From assembly GCA_016714225.1 (NCBI GenBank), contig JADJNS010000028.1, forward strand, positions 45,300-109,299: a stretch of 64,000 nt of DNA, read 5' to 3'. Under the pieces are notes generated by a model. The model ran no database searches. It saw only the letters and a list, made by a program, of their open reading frames with translations, and had not been told where the DNA came from. Of this stretch, positions 47,173-56,591 are shown piece by piece; position 1 is the first letter of the stretch, and the number at the start of each line of letters is the position of its first letter. A program made the translations under genes and the position numbers. The stretch comes from Archangiaceae bacterium (GTDB taxonomy: Bacteria > Myxococcota > Myxococcia > Myxococcales > Myxococcaceae).

Positions 47173-48510
47173 ATGCGAAGGTTTTCTTGGCTGGTCGCCG
47201 TGCTGCTGTCGCTCGGTTGCGACAATCAGGTGTACCTCGGCAATTCACCCGACGGTGGCGAGGCCGCGGGCGGCGGGGCAGGCGGTGGCGCGGCGGCGGG
47301 CGGCGCGGGTGGTGGCGCGACTGCCGGCGGAGTCGGCGGCGGCGCAGCGGCGGGTGGCGCCGGCGGCGGCGCGGCGGCGGGTGGAGTCGGCGGCGGCGCG
47401 GCTGCCGGTGGAATCGGCGGGGGCGCGACGGCGGGCGGAGTCGCCGGTGGCACGGCTGGCGGGGTGAGCGGACCCGCCGATGCGGGCTGGGAGTACGCGG
47501 CCATCATGAAGGGCTCGCGTTACGACTTCACGCTCACCGTTCTGCCGAGCGGCAAGGTGCTGGCGACCGGCGGCAACGGTCCAAACGGCGCCTCGTCAGG
47601 TGTGCACAAGGACAACGAGCTCTACGACCCGGCCACCCGCACCTGGACGTTGACCGGGGCGCTGCCCGAGTCGCGCATGAGGCACACCGCCACCCTGCTC
47701 CAGACGGGCAAGGTGTTGGTGGTGGGCGGCGAGACCCCCAACGACTTCTACGGAACGAGAACCTGCGCGCTCTACGACCCGGCCACGGAGATGTGGACTG
47801 CGACCGGGCCCGTCACCGGCGGCCGGGAAGATCACACCGCGACCCTGCTGCCCGACGGCAAGGTGCTCATCGCCGGCGGCACCTCGGTGGGCCCGGCGGC
47901 GATCAAGACCTCCGAGCTCTATGATCCCGCCACCGGCACCTGGGCCTCGACGCTCGGTGCGATGGCCGCCACCCGATACCTTCACAACGCCGCGCTGCTT
48001 CCGAACGGCAAGGTGCTGGTGATGGGCGGCTTCGGCGACGGAATGCTGGCGAGCGCAGAGGTCTTCGACCCGGCCTGGGGAATCTGGGCCGCGACCGGCT
48101 CGATGACCGTCGCCCGCCAGGAAGCGGCCTCGGTGGTGCTCCCGAACGGAAAGGTGCTGGTGGTGGGCGGCTTCGGCCTCGCGAGCGCCGAGCTCTACGA
48201 CCCGGCGACCGGCACCTGGGCGGCGACCGGCTCGATGGCCACCGCGCGCAGGCGACACACCGCCACGCTGCTCAGCAACGGGAAGGTGCTGGTGGCGGGG
48301 GGCGTAGGCACCGGCAGCGCTCCGTACCTCTCGTCGGTCGAGCTCTACGACCCCGCCACCGGCATGTGGCGCGCCGGGCCGTCGCTGAACGTGCTTCGAA
48401 GCAGGCACACCGCGGCCCTGCTGCCCGGCGACGTGGTGCTGATCGCCGGCGGCACCTCGAGCGTGCCCCAGACGACCATCAGCGAGATTCTCGCCGCGGG
48501 CGCTCTGTAG
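47173..48510 (+). CDS. Kelch-repeat lipoprotein with Gly/Ala-rich linker
   Basis: The 445-residue precursor starts at ATG 47173 with lipobox LSLGC (Cys16). A low-complexity linker of GGG[AT]AGG-type units follows (about 30-98, coding roughly 47256-47466). Then come six kelch-type blades of about 50 residues with the recurring ELYDPATGTW, MxxARxxHTATLLPNGKVLVxGG motif, which would close a six-bladed propeller. Such proteins sit on the outer surface and bind proteins or glycans; the partner is unknown. It shares a conserved upstream box with the next lipoprotein gene. Confidence 0.88.
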   Translation: MRRFSWLVAVLLSLGCDNQVYLGNSPDGGEAAGGGAGGGAAAGGAGGGATAGGVGGGAAAGGAGGGAAAGGVGGGAAAGGIGGGATAGGVAGGTAGGVSGPADAGWEYAAIMKGSRYDFTLTVLPSGKVLATGGNGPNGASSGVHKDNELYDPATRTWTLTGALPESRMRHTATLLQTGKVLVVGGETPNDFYGTRTCALYDPATEMWTATGPVTGGREDHTATLLPDGKVLIAGGTSVGPAAIKTSELYDPATGTWASTLGAMAATRYLHNAALLPNGKVLVMGGFGDGMLASAEVFDPAWGIWAATGSMTVARQEAASVVLPNGKVLVVGGFGLASAELYDPATGTWAATGSMATARRRHTATLLSNGKVLVAGGVGTGSAPYLSSVELYDPATGMWRAGPSLNVLRSRHTAALLPGDVVLIAGGTSSVPQTTISEILAAGAL

Positions 48511-48540
48511 AGCGGCGCGAGCTCCCCGTCGCCGCGAGAT

Positions 48541-48575
48541 GTTCTGCACCCGCGGGACGGATCTGGGGGTGTGAG
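48541..48575 (+). promoter_or_regulatory. 35-bp conserved box, copy 2
   Basis: Begins GTTCTGCACC and contains GGACGGAT. It aligns ungapped with copy 1 at 47091-47125 (27 of 35 identical). It lies 90 bp before GTG 48631 and follows the kelch gene stop by 30 bp. Confidence 0.5.
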
Positions 48576-48630
48576 CGCAACCACCACCGTCAGCGCCCGC
48601 TCGGGCGCCCCAGAACCGGAGCGCGAAGAC

Positions 48631-50823
48631 GTGAAGACCCTATTTCTCTGTGCGTTGCTGCTGCTCGGCTGCTCGGGCGGTGGCGCAGCCGGTGACGGCG
48701 GTGCCGGCGGCGCCGGTGGTGCCGGTGCAGCAGGCGGCGGGGCGACCGGAGGTGGCTCGGGGTGTGATCCCACCACCCGCCTCGACGTCGCCGTCTCGGG
48801 CAGCCGCGACTTCGACCTGCACACCGTTCAGCTCTCGGGGCGGGTGACGCTGGGCGGAGCGACCGTCGCCGACGGTGCTGCGCGCGGCCACCTCGAGCTG
48901 CGCAAGCCAGGGACGAAGTCGGCGGCCGTTCACGTCGAGCTCGCCGCCAGCGGCGAAGCGACCTGGTCGGTTCGGCTCTATGCCGGCCTCTACGAGATCC
49001 ACTTCGTGAAGACGACCGGCTGCGACCCCGGCGCGCTGCCGTGCGGAGACCGCATTGTGAAGGCGGCGACCCCATTCACCGTCAGCGGCGCGCTCGACCT
49101 CGACGTGACACCGGACGTGACGATCAGCGGCGCGGTGACGGTCGACGGCGCGTCGATGGCCGATCGCAGCTTCAACCGCGGCACGATCTCGTTCTTGTCG
49201 GCAGATGGCGGCACGGTGGCGAGCAGCGAGCTGGGCAGCGCGGGCGCGGCGCACTACGCCGTGCAGCTGCCCGCGGGCACGTACGACGTGGCGCTCGAGG
49301 GCGCCGCCGGGTGCGGCGCCACCACCGGGCCGCTGCCCTGCCAACGCTCGGTGCAGCGCCGCGCGCAGCCGCTCACCGCCTCGGGCTCGTACGACCTCGA
49401 CGTGAAAGTGGTCACGCTCACCGGGAGCGTGCGGGTGAACGGGCAACCGCTCGCCAACTCGAGCGGGGCTTCGCGAGGCAGCGTGTCGGCGCGCGACGCC
49501 GACGGCCGCGGCCCGAGCGCAAGCCTGGGAGCCACCGGCCCGGGCAGCTTCGCGCTGCTGCTCTACGCGGGGGCGTACGACCTGAGGGTCTCGAACACCA
49601 CCGACTGCCCCTCGGGTCAGCTGCCCTGCCAGGGCTTTCGCGCCCGAACGGCGATGCCGGTGAACGTGTCGGGGGCAATCGACCTCGACCTGCCGGTCGT
49701 GAACCTGTCGGGGCAGGTGACGGGCAACGGCCAGCCCCTGGTGGCCAGCCCCAACAACGCCTCGCGCGGCGAGCTGATCTTCGAGGGCGACGTCGAAGGC
49801 GGCGACCCGGCGATGCGCCTGAGCGCGAGCGGGCCGGCGAGCTACCAGCTCAAGGTGTACGCCGGCACCTACGCGGTGACGCTCGACAACCGCACCGGCG
49901 ACTGCGAGCGCGGGCCGCTGCCGTGCGGCCGCCGTACCGTGCGCGCCCCGGCGGCGATCACCGCCTCGGGCGTGCTCGACGTCGACGTGCCGGTGGTTCG
50001 CGTCGGCGGCGTGGTGACGGTGAACGGTGCCGCGCTGCCCGACAGCAGCAGTGGCCTGCGACGGGGCCTGCTCAAGCTCTTCGGCCCGTCGGACACCGCC
50101 GCGTGGGTCGGACCTTCAGGCCCGGCCCAGTTCGAGGTGATGCTCTACCCGGGCACCTACCGGGTCGAATACGTGGGAGTGCAGAACTGCCAGGGCGTGC
50201 CCTGTCACCCTCACGTGGTGCAGCCTGCCTTGGTGGTGAGCACCAGCCAGTCACTCGCGGTCGATCTGCCCGTCATCAGCGTCAGCGGCGCGGTGACGGT
50301 CAATGGCGGCACCGTCGAGGACGGAGCGAGCGCCCGCGGCGAGCTGCAGTTCGTGGAAGGCGACGGCGGCACCGTGGTGGCGAAGCTCTCGGCGAGCGGC
50401 CCTGCCACCTACCAGGCCGCGCTGTTCGCCGGCGCCCACCGGGTGCTGTTCGCGAACACCACCGACTGCGCGAACGACGGTTCGCTTCGCCCGCTGCCGT
50501 GCACGCGCGGCGTCGAGCTGACCCAACGCACCTTGAGCACCTCGGGGAGCCTCGATCTCGATCTCCCGGTGGTGACGCTCGCTGGCACGGTGACGATGGA
50601 CGGGGCGCAGGTGCCCGACGCGCAGAGCGGGAGCGCGCGCGGCGAGCTGCGGTTTCGGCCCGGCGGCGTAGCGGCGGCGTTCAGCGCCCGGCTGACGACC
50701 AGCGGGCCGGCCCTCTACCAGGTGAAGCTGCTGCGCGGCGCATACGACGTCGACGTCGACAGCAGCGCCGATTGCCTGGGCCCGCTGCCGTGCCAGTCGG
50801 TGCAGCTGCTCGGCTGCCAGTGA
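48631..50823 (+). CDS. Seven-repeat lipoprotein with paired-cysteine beta domains
   Basis: From GTG 48631 (GGAG nine bases upstream) the 730-residue precursor has lipobox LLLGC (Cys13) and a Gly/Ala-rich spacer (14-45). It then has seven tandem domains of about 90-95 residues. Each opens with a GxVTVNGxxxxD core, contains RGxLxF and SGPAxYxVxLYAGTYxV, and closes with a pair of cysteines in TTDCxxGxLPC before SGxLDLDLPVV. The repeat resembles carboxypeptidase-regulatory/TIG-like beta-sandwich domains stabilised by one disulfide. I know no named family with this exact repeat. A rigid surface rod is the likely form. Confidence 0.8.
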   Translation: MKTLFLCALLLLGCSGGGAAGDGGAGGAGGAGAAGGGATGGGSGCDPTTRLDVAVSGSRDFDLHTVQLSGRVTLGGATVADGAARGHLELRKPGTKSAAVHVELAASGEATWSVRLYAGLYEIHFVKTTGCDPGALPCGDRIVKAATPFTVSGALDLDVTPDVTISGAVTVDGASMADRSFNRGTISFLSADGGTVASSELGSAGAAHYAVQLPAGTYDVALEGAAGCGATTGPLPCQRSVQRRAQPLTASGSYDLDVKVVTLTGSVRVNGQPLANSSGASRGSVSARDADGRGPSASLGATGPGSFALLLYAGAYDLRVSNTTDCPSGQLPCQGFRARTAMPVNVSGAIDLDLPVVNLSGQVTGNGQPLVASPNNASRGELIFEGDVEGGDPAMRLSASGPASYQLKVYAGTYAVTLDNRTGDCERGPLPCGRRTVRAPAAITASGVLDVDVPVVRVGGVVTVNGAALPDSSSGLRRGLLKLFGPSDTAAWVGPSGPAQFEVMLYPGTYRVEYVGVQNCQGVPCHPHVVQPALVVSTSQSLAVDLPVISVSGAVTVNGGTVEDGASARGELQFVEGDGGTVVAKLSASGPATYQAALFAGAHRVLFANTTDCANDGSLRPLPCTRGVELTQRTLSTSGSLDLDLPVVTLAGTVTMDGAQVPDAQSGSARGELRFRPGGVAAAFSARLTTSGPALYQVKLLRGAYDVDVDSSADCLGPLPCQSVQLLGCQ

Positions 50824-50974
50824 GTGGCGGGGGCCCTGCGACGATCTGGGGGACGAGCTGCTCACCGACTCGAATAGGGCCCTCGCGCGCGCGTGGGAGA
50901 TCGTCGGCGACCCGAGTCACCTGCGCTCGCAGGCAGAGTGAGACCTCAGCAACGAGAGCTGCAAACGACCCGGC

Positions 50975-52372
50975 TCACACGCCCAGGCCGCCCACCTCGC
51001 CGGGCGCGACCTGCGCGGGTGCCGCGGGGTCGATGCCGTCGCGCTGCAGATCGGCACCGCTCGCCACGCTGGCGAGCGTGCCGGGCGGGTTCTCGTACCA
51101 CCCCGGGTCTTGGTAGCTCTCGAGTCGATCGCGCACCTTCAGCACCGTGAACATGCCGCCCATGGTGATGACGTCGTGCTTGCCGCGCGTGCCCACCATC
51201 GGAATGCTGTTGGCCGGCACGCCCATCGGCATCGAGGCCATGTCGCCCATGCCGTTGTGCCCCATGGTCATGTAGCCGGGCAGCAGTGGCTGCAGCCGGG
51301 CGTCGAGCTTCGCCGCGTCGACGCCGATCATGTTCGGCAGCCCGTGGCCCATCTGGTTCATCACGTGGTGGGTCATGTGACAGTGCATCGCCCAGTCGCC
51401 CGGGAGCTGCGTCACCAGCTCGACGGTGCGGGTCTGACCGACGCCCACCAGCACGGTGGTCTCGGGCGCCTGCGCGCTGGCAGGTATCGCGCCCCCGTCG
51501 GTCTCGGTGACGGTGAAGAAGTGACCGTGCACGTGAAACGGGTGGTGGTCCATCGCGCCCAGGTTGCCGAGGCGAAGTCGCACGCGCTGCCCGGTCTTCG
51601 CCACCAGCGGCGCGGTGCCCGGGAAGCAGCGACCGTTGATGGTGAGCACGTTGAACTCGGTCATCTCGTTCGGGTCGGGCCGGCTCGCCCCCGGGTCGAT
51701 GCGCCACTCGTGCAGCAGCAGCGCGAAGTCGCGGTCGACGGTGGCCTTCTTGCCGCGCGGGTGCACCACCACCATGCCGGTGAGGCCCAAGGCCATCTGG
51801 GTCATCTCGTCGTGGTGCGAGTGGTAGAGCAGCGTGCCGCTCTGCGCGACCACGAACTCGTAAAGGTACGTCTCGCCCGGCGCGATGGTCTTCTGGGTGA
51901 GGCCGCCCACGCCGTCCATACCGTTGGGCAGCAGGAACCCGTGCCAGTGCACCGTGGTCGCCTCGGGCAGGCGGTTGGTCACGTAGACCCGCACCCGATC
52001 GCCCTCGACCATCTCGAGCACCGGGCCGTTCACCTGCCGGTTGTAACCCCAGCAGGTGGCGGTGAGGCCCGGCGCGAACTCGTGCTCGAACTCTTCGCAC
52101 ACCAGGTGAAAGACCTTCGCGCCGCCGACGATCTTCCACGGGCACTTGGTGCCGTTGGGCACCACCACCGGCTGGTAGTCGCGGGTGCGGCAGGCCGGGC
52201 GGCAGCGCTCTCGGGCGAAGCGCCCCCCCGTGAACGCGGGCGAGGTGAGCGGGGGCGAGGCCGCCGCCGCTGATGGAGTCAGGCCCAACGCCAGGGCCGC
52301 GGTGCCGGTCGCGAGCCCCGACCGGGTGAGCACTGCGCGGCGGCTCACGCCGCCCTTCTCTTCGACGGTCAT
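50975..52372 (-). CDS. Multicopper oxidase (Tat-exported, copper-tolerance type)
   Basis: The 465-residue precursor has a twin-arginine signal (SRRAVLTRSGL at 10-20). All four copper-binding blocks are present: HWHGF (142-146), YHSHHDEM (183-190), HPFHVHGH (277-284) and HCHMTHH (330-336, Cys331 as the type 1 ligand). A Met/His-rich stretch near 375-400 (YMTMGHNGMGDMASMPM) is typical of cuprous oxidases such as CueO/CopA. It oxidises Cu(I) in the periplasm. Its ATG overlaps the stop of the TolC-like gene (ATGA), which points to a copper-efflux/detoxification operon. Confidence 0.9.
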   Translation of the reverse strand: MTVEEKGGVSRRAVLTRSGLATGTAALALGLTPSAAAASPPLTSPAFTGGRFARERCRPACRTRDYQPVVVPNGTKCPWKIVGGAKVFHLVCEEFEHEFAPGLTATCWGYNRQVNGPVLEMVEGDRVRVYVTNRLPEATTVHWHGFLLPNGMDGVGGLTQKTIAPGETYLYEFVVAQSGTLLYHSHHDEMTQMALGLTGMVVVHPRGKKATVDRDFALLLHEWRIDPGASRPDPNEMTEFNVLTINGRCFPGTAPLVAKTGQRVRLRLGNLGAMDHHPFHVHGHFFTVTETDGGAIPASAQAPETTVLVGVGQTRTVELVTQLPGDWAMHCHMTHHVMNQMGHGLPNMIGVDAAKLDARLQPLLPGYMTMGHNGMGDMASMPMGVPANSIPMVGTRGKHDVITMGGMFTVLKVRDRLESYQDPGWYENPPGTLASVASGADLQRDGIDPAAPAQVAPGEVGGLGV

Positions 52373-53717
52373 GGCAGTCGGCTCCCGAGCTTCTGTTCGA
52401 GGGTAGCGCGGGCCACCCAGTAGTCGCGCTGCGCTTCGACCAGGGCCCGCCGGGTCTGCAAGAGCTCGCGCTCGGCCACGAGCAGCTGCGGCGCGCCGAT
52501 CAGCATGCCGTTGTACTGCAGCTGCGATTGCTCGAAGGCCTGTTCCTGCAGCGGCACCAGCACGTCGCGGTACTGCACGGCGACCCGGCGGGCGGCGGCG
52601 GAGCGTGGCGAAGGCCAGCCGCACGTCCGAGCGGGCGTCGATGGTGAGCTCGTCGACGCGGCGCTCGGCCTCGCTGCTGCGCCTCGAGTCGCGCGATGGT
52701 GGCCTGCCGTTGGTCGAAGATCGGCAGCTCGAGCGCCAGCGAGGCCGATCACCCGCGTGCCGTCGGGGAAGCGGTGGTAGTCGACCCCGACGTTGACGAA
52801 GCCGAGCACGCGCGAGTTGCGCGCCAGCGCGGCGGCCTTCTCGAGCACCTTGCCGCGACCGCGGGCCGCAGCGAGGTCGAGCCGGTCGCGCACCGCGAGG
52901 TCCTCGAGCGCGGCGCCGTCGGGCTCACTGGCGGGCAGCGCGGTGAGCGGCCCGGCCAGCGTCCACTGCAGCTGCGCGCCGCTCAGCCCCAGCAGCCGGT
53001 TGAGCGCCTCGCGGCGTTCTTTGGCGTTGAGCTCGGCACGGGCGAGCTGCAGGCGGGCCCGCTGGCCGTCGGTGCGCGCTCGCGCCAGGGCCAGCGCGCT
53101 GATGTTCTTGGCCTCGTACTGCAGCTCGGCGAACAGCGCGGTGGCTTCGGTCGCGTCGACCTCGGCGCGCTCGAGCTCGAGCGCCTGTTGGGCCGCCTGG
53201 TACTCGGCGACCGCGATGTCGCTGGCGGCGACGGTGGCCAGGGCCTGGTGCGCCAGCTCGAGCACCTCGGCGTCGAACTGCTGCTCGGCGGCTTCCTTTC
53301 TCCACGGCAGCACGACCAGGTCGAGCACCTGCTGCACCAGGGTGAAGAGCAGCTCGCTGACGCCGCCGGTGGCGGTATTGATGCCGACCTCGGTGGTGAG
53401 CGAGGGGTTCTTGGGAAGCCAGGCCTGCACCATGTCGGCCTGCGACACGCCCAGCGCTTCGTAGCGCTGCTGCAGGCCAGGTTGTGCGCGAGCGCGATCT
53501 GCGCGGCGCGGTCGCGGGTGAGGCCCGCGGCGAGCAGCCCCGCCAGGTGCCGATCGAGGGTCGCCGCGTCGGGCGTGCCGTGCTCCCACGAGGTCGGGTG
53601 GCCCGCCCGCTGCTCGACCAGCTCGGCCACGCGATCGTGACCTCGCTCGGGTCGAAGGCCGGCACAGCCGCACAGCAGTGCCGCGAGCACGACCAAAGAT
53701 GGAACACGAGTCGCCAC
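52369..53717 (-). pseudogene. Outer-membrane efflux (TolC/CusC-like) lipoprotein, multiply frameshifted
   Basis: From GTG 53717 a lipoprotein signal (LLCGC) and an alpha-helical TolC-type domain can be traced, but in several frames. Breaks lie near 53478 (one C short in a GGCC context), near 52745, near 52668 and near 52603. Joined, they give the expected OMF sequence (..LALELPIFDQRQATIARLE.., ..ERRVDELTIDARSDVRLAFATLR..). The outer-membrane channel would partner the coupled multicopper oxidase in copper export (CusC-like role). Four breaks in 1.3 kb suggest either true decay or a poorly sequenced stretch. Confidence 0.75.
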
Positions 53718-54252
53718 GCCGCTGTAGGCACCAGCGGGTCTGGCGTGACGCGCGTTGTTTCATTCGCTGCGACTTCAGAAACAAAGACCGGAGCAGCCCC
53801 TGTAAGCCGAGGACGCCCGGAGCTGAGCACCACTGAACACGGCGAGCGGTCAGGCGCGCTCAAAGCCCGGAAAGGGCGTGGGCGATGACTGAACGTGCGC
53901 ACGCTGGGCGCTCACTTGAGCGGGGAAATTGTGCAGAGCTTGTGCAGTCGCACGAAGCCCCGGCGGCGTCTGGCGCATGCGCTCGAGCGGAGGGCTCGTG
54001 GGCCTCAGGCTGGGTCGATCGCCTCGCCTGCGCCCAATGCGGCCCGTTACGGGCCATCTGGTGAGGTGTCCGGCAAGGAGCTCGACCGGCAGACGCCAGA
54101 GACCAGGCAAGCGCGCCAGTGGGTCGCTGGCGAGTCGACCAAGGTCATTCCGTGCCGGACCCGCGCCAATAGCCGTTTCCTATGGCTTCACGTACATTCA
54201 TAGCCAAACCGAATGGCCTTCAAGTCTTGAGAAGGCCCAACGCACGAGGTGG
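53718..54252. other. Intergenic stretch before the phage-like remnant
   Basis: About 535 bases with only short shadow frames. No tRNA, clear promoter or repeat was recognised. Composition is less GC-biased than in the surrounding genes around 54150-54260, in line with a boundary of acquired DNA. Confidence 0.4.
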
Positions 54253-55228
54253 TTGATTGGCGATTACGACTGGATTGGACCTGCAATCGGCGCCGTCGCC
54301 AAGGGCGTCAACTCGTACGCCAGCGCCGGCCAGGCCAACGACGTGATGCAGGAGGCCTACCGGAAGATGCTGGAGAACCTGCAGGCGCGGTTCTCCGACT
54401 ACGACAAGCTCGGCACTGCCGGCTATCAGGACATCGCCGCGCAGCAGCTTGGCCCGAGCGCGCTCGAGGCATCCAGTATGACCCTGCCGCGCGCCAGGCC
54501 GAGCAAGAGTCGCTCGCGAAGCTCACTGAGCTCGCGAATTAACGGCGGGCTGTCGCTTTCCGATTTGAAGGTGCTGAACGAGGTGCAGGGCAACCTGAAT
54601 CGCAACAACTCGGCGCGGCAGGCCGGCCTCGCGAACAGCCCCGCGGCTCGTGGCCAGCTCGGCAGCGGCGCACAGCTCGCCATGGACATGCAGAATCAGT
54701 CCGACGCCGCCATGAACGCCAACGCGGCTGGCGAGAGTGCGGCGGCTCAGGCGCAAGCGCGGGCGATGCAGGCGATTCTCCAGAAGGGCCAGATGGCGCG
54801 CGGCATGGCCAACGACGACTACGGGCGCAAGTCGGACGCTGCTCGAGCGGCCGACATGATTGCGGCGCGCAACGCGGCGGCACGCACCGACGCGGCGAAG
54901 GCGAACAACTCGTACCGCGGACGAGGCGTACGACGACGCGCTCAGACAGGCGCAGGGCAAAACGTCACTCACCAACGGCATGAACAACGCCGTGTTTGGC
55001 AGCCGTTCGGCCAACGCCACACCATCAAGGGCCGTGCGTCGGCCATCAGCGGCGACATCGACAACGCGGTCAGCGCGTTCAGCGCCTACAGCAAGAACAA
55101 GGGCGGAAGCGGCTCGGGCCCGAGGTCGGGAGAGACGTACGACGAGTACATGTCGCGCACGCAAAAGAACTGGGACACGCCCTATGACGGCGGCGCGGAC
55201 GAGGACGCCGGCTGTCACCACCGGAGAG
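54253..55228 (+). pseudogene. Phage structural/pilot-like protein remnant, frameshifted and truncated by an IS
   Basis: From TTG 54253 (preceded by GAGGTGG) the encoded sequence (DYDWIGPAIGAVAKGVNSYAS..) is of the Ala/Gln/Asn-rich helical kind seen in internal or pilot proteins of tailed phages, with AARGQLGSGAQLAMDMQNQ as a central landmark. Sense changes frame near 54470 and back near 54540, then again near 54918 and 55005; restored, it reads through to the left inverted repeat of the IS21 element. No other phage genes were seen nearby, so it is an orphan fragment. Family identity is by resemblance only. Confidence 0.5.
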
Positions 55229-55276
55229 GGTGGGCCCCACTTTCACCGGAATCACCGGGTACCAGGGCCCCACTCG
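55229..55276 (+). repeat. Left terminal inverted repeat of the IS21 element
   Basis: Starts GGTGGGCCCCACTTTCACC and ends CCCCACTCG. It matches the reverse complement of 58874-58921 at all 48 positions. Within it the GGGCCCCACT motif recurs, as in the multiple transposase-binding sites of IS21 ends. Confidence 0.92.
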
Positions 55277-55437
55277 GTGATCTCGGGACGGTTCTTCGCC
55301 CGAGCCGACAGCGCGCCGAGGCCGCAGGGCTGATGCGCTCGTCGGTGACGGCGCGGGCGGGGTCGACGACGCCTCCCCGGTCGAGGGCGATGGCGATGTG
55401 AGTTGGCCGGCGGTTGCAGTCCTTTCTGGGTTCGCGA

Positions 55438-55836
55438 CTACAGCAGTGACAGCTGGCGCCAATCGCCGGCGACGTGTTCGACGCGGCGAAGGTGGTGGCG
55501 CAGGGCGGGGACGAGAGCGAGCCTGGCGATCATCGCCGCGGTGCGCGGCGCGCGGTCGAGCCCAGCGGCGCGGCGGATGGCCTCGACGAGTTGGCTCGGC
55601 GCGACCAGCGTGACGTGACGTCGTTCGACGGCGTAGCGGCAGATGACGTCGGCCCTGAGCATGCTCTCGGGGAACACGAGCTCGCAGTCGAGCCCGTGCT
55701 CGGCATCGAGCCGACCGAGCAAGCCCCACCGGTCATCGTCGTCGAGCGCGACAAGCGGCGCCGCGACGCGGCCATCGTCGTCGACGACCACGGCGAGCAC
55801 CCGGCGCTGGGACGGCCACAGACCGCACGCGGCCAT
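55438..55836 (-). CDS. IS21 passenger gene 2 (RNase H-like/IS110-like N-domain resemblance)
   Basis: The 132-residue protein starts at ATG 55836, overlapping the istB stop by one base (TGATG), so it is translated with istB. Its start (VLAVVVDDDGRVAAPLVAL) resembles the first strands of RNase H-fold DEDD transposase domains of the IS110 type, followed by a short helical segment. It is far too short to be an IS110 transposase. Being inside the inverted repeats and coupled to istB, it probably helps or regulates transposition, but its function is unknown. Confidence 0.7.
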   Translation of the reverse strand: MAACGLWPSQRRVLAVVVDDDGRVAAPLVALDDDDRWGLLGRLDAEHGLDCELVFPESMLRADVICRYAVERRHVTLVAPSQLVEAIRRAAGLDRAPRTAAMIARLALVPALRHHLRRVEHVAGDWRQLSLL

Positions 55837-56591
55837 CAGTTCACCTCGGGCCGGTAGCCCTTGCCGTCGAGCACGAAGTGCTCGCAACGCTCGGTGAGTC
55901 GCTTCGCGATGACTTCCGCGTTGAGCGCGTCGGGGAACACCTTCGGCCAGTCCTTGAAGGCCCGGTTGGTGGTGATGGCCGTCGAGCGGCGGTAGTCGTA
56001 CCGCTCGGACACCACCTGGAAAGCGAGCTTGGCCTGCCCGGTGTCCATCGCGAGCGACGCGAAGTCGTCGATGACGAGCAGCTCGGCTCGTACGTACCGG
56101 CGCATGACGCGCTCGAGCCCACCGTGGATTTCCGCGCCGTGAAGCTCGTTGAGCATCTTCGCCGCAGTGGTGAAGAGCACCCGGCGTGTGGCCTGGCACC
56201 CTCGGTACGCGAGCGCACGCGCGAGAAATGTCTTCCCGGTGCCGGGGTGGCCGATGAAGAGGGGGTTGATGCCACGCCCGAGGAAGGCGAGGTCATGCAG
56301 CGCGAGGTAGCGGGCCTTGAGCTTTTTGCGACAAGGGTCGAAGTCGAAGTCGAAGGCGTCGATGGTGTTGACCTCGGGGAAGTGAGCGGCGTGAAGACGC
56401 CGCTTGATGGCGCCCTCGATGCGGCTCTTCTTCTCTTCGTCGGCGAGGCGGTGGGCCACCTCGAGCGGGGTGAAGTTCTTCTTTGCGGCCTCGGCGAGCA
56501 GCTCGGTCGCGATGCGCGCCATCCCGGGCAGTCTGAGCCACTTGAATTTTTCGAGCAGCAGCTCGAGCTCATCCTTGTCGTTCTTCTTCAT
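55836..56591 (-). CDS. istB: IstB-type transposition helper ATPase
   Basis: The 251-residue AAA+ ATPase has the IstB layout: a helical N-terminus (about 1-100, KWLRLPGMARIATEL), Walker A GHPGTGKT (114-121), Walker B-like LLVIDDFAS and a sensor segment (SERYDYRRSTAITTN). It selects target DNA and activates the IstA transposase. ATG 56591 overlaps the istA stop by four bases. Confidence 0.95.
   Translation of the reverse strand: MKKNDKDELELLLEKFKWLRLPGMARIATELLAEAAKKNFTPLEVAHRLADEEKKSRIEGAIKRRLHAAHFPEVNTIDAFDFDFDPCRKKLKARYLALHDLAFLGRGINPLFIGHPGTGKTFLARALAYRGCQATRRVLFTTAAKMLNELHGAEIHGGLERVMRRYVRAELLVIDDFASLAMDTGQAKLAFQVVSERYDYRRSTAITTNRAFKDWPKVFPDALNAEVIAKRLTERCEHFVLDGKGYRPEVN

Noticed and set aside
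50824..50974. A short plus-strand frame ending in AWEIVGDPSHLRSQAE
   Set aside because: It has no start, is under 45 codons and lies between convergent genes. It might be a gene remnant but cannot be supported.
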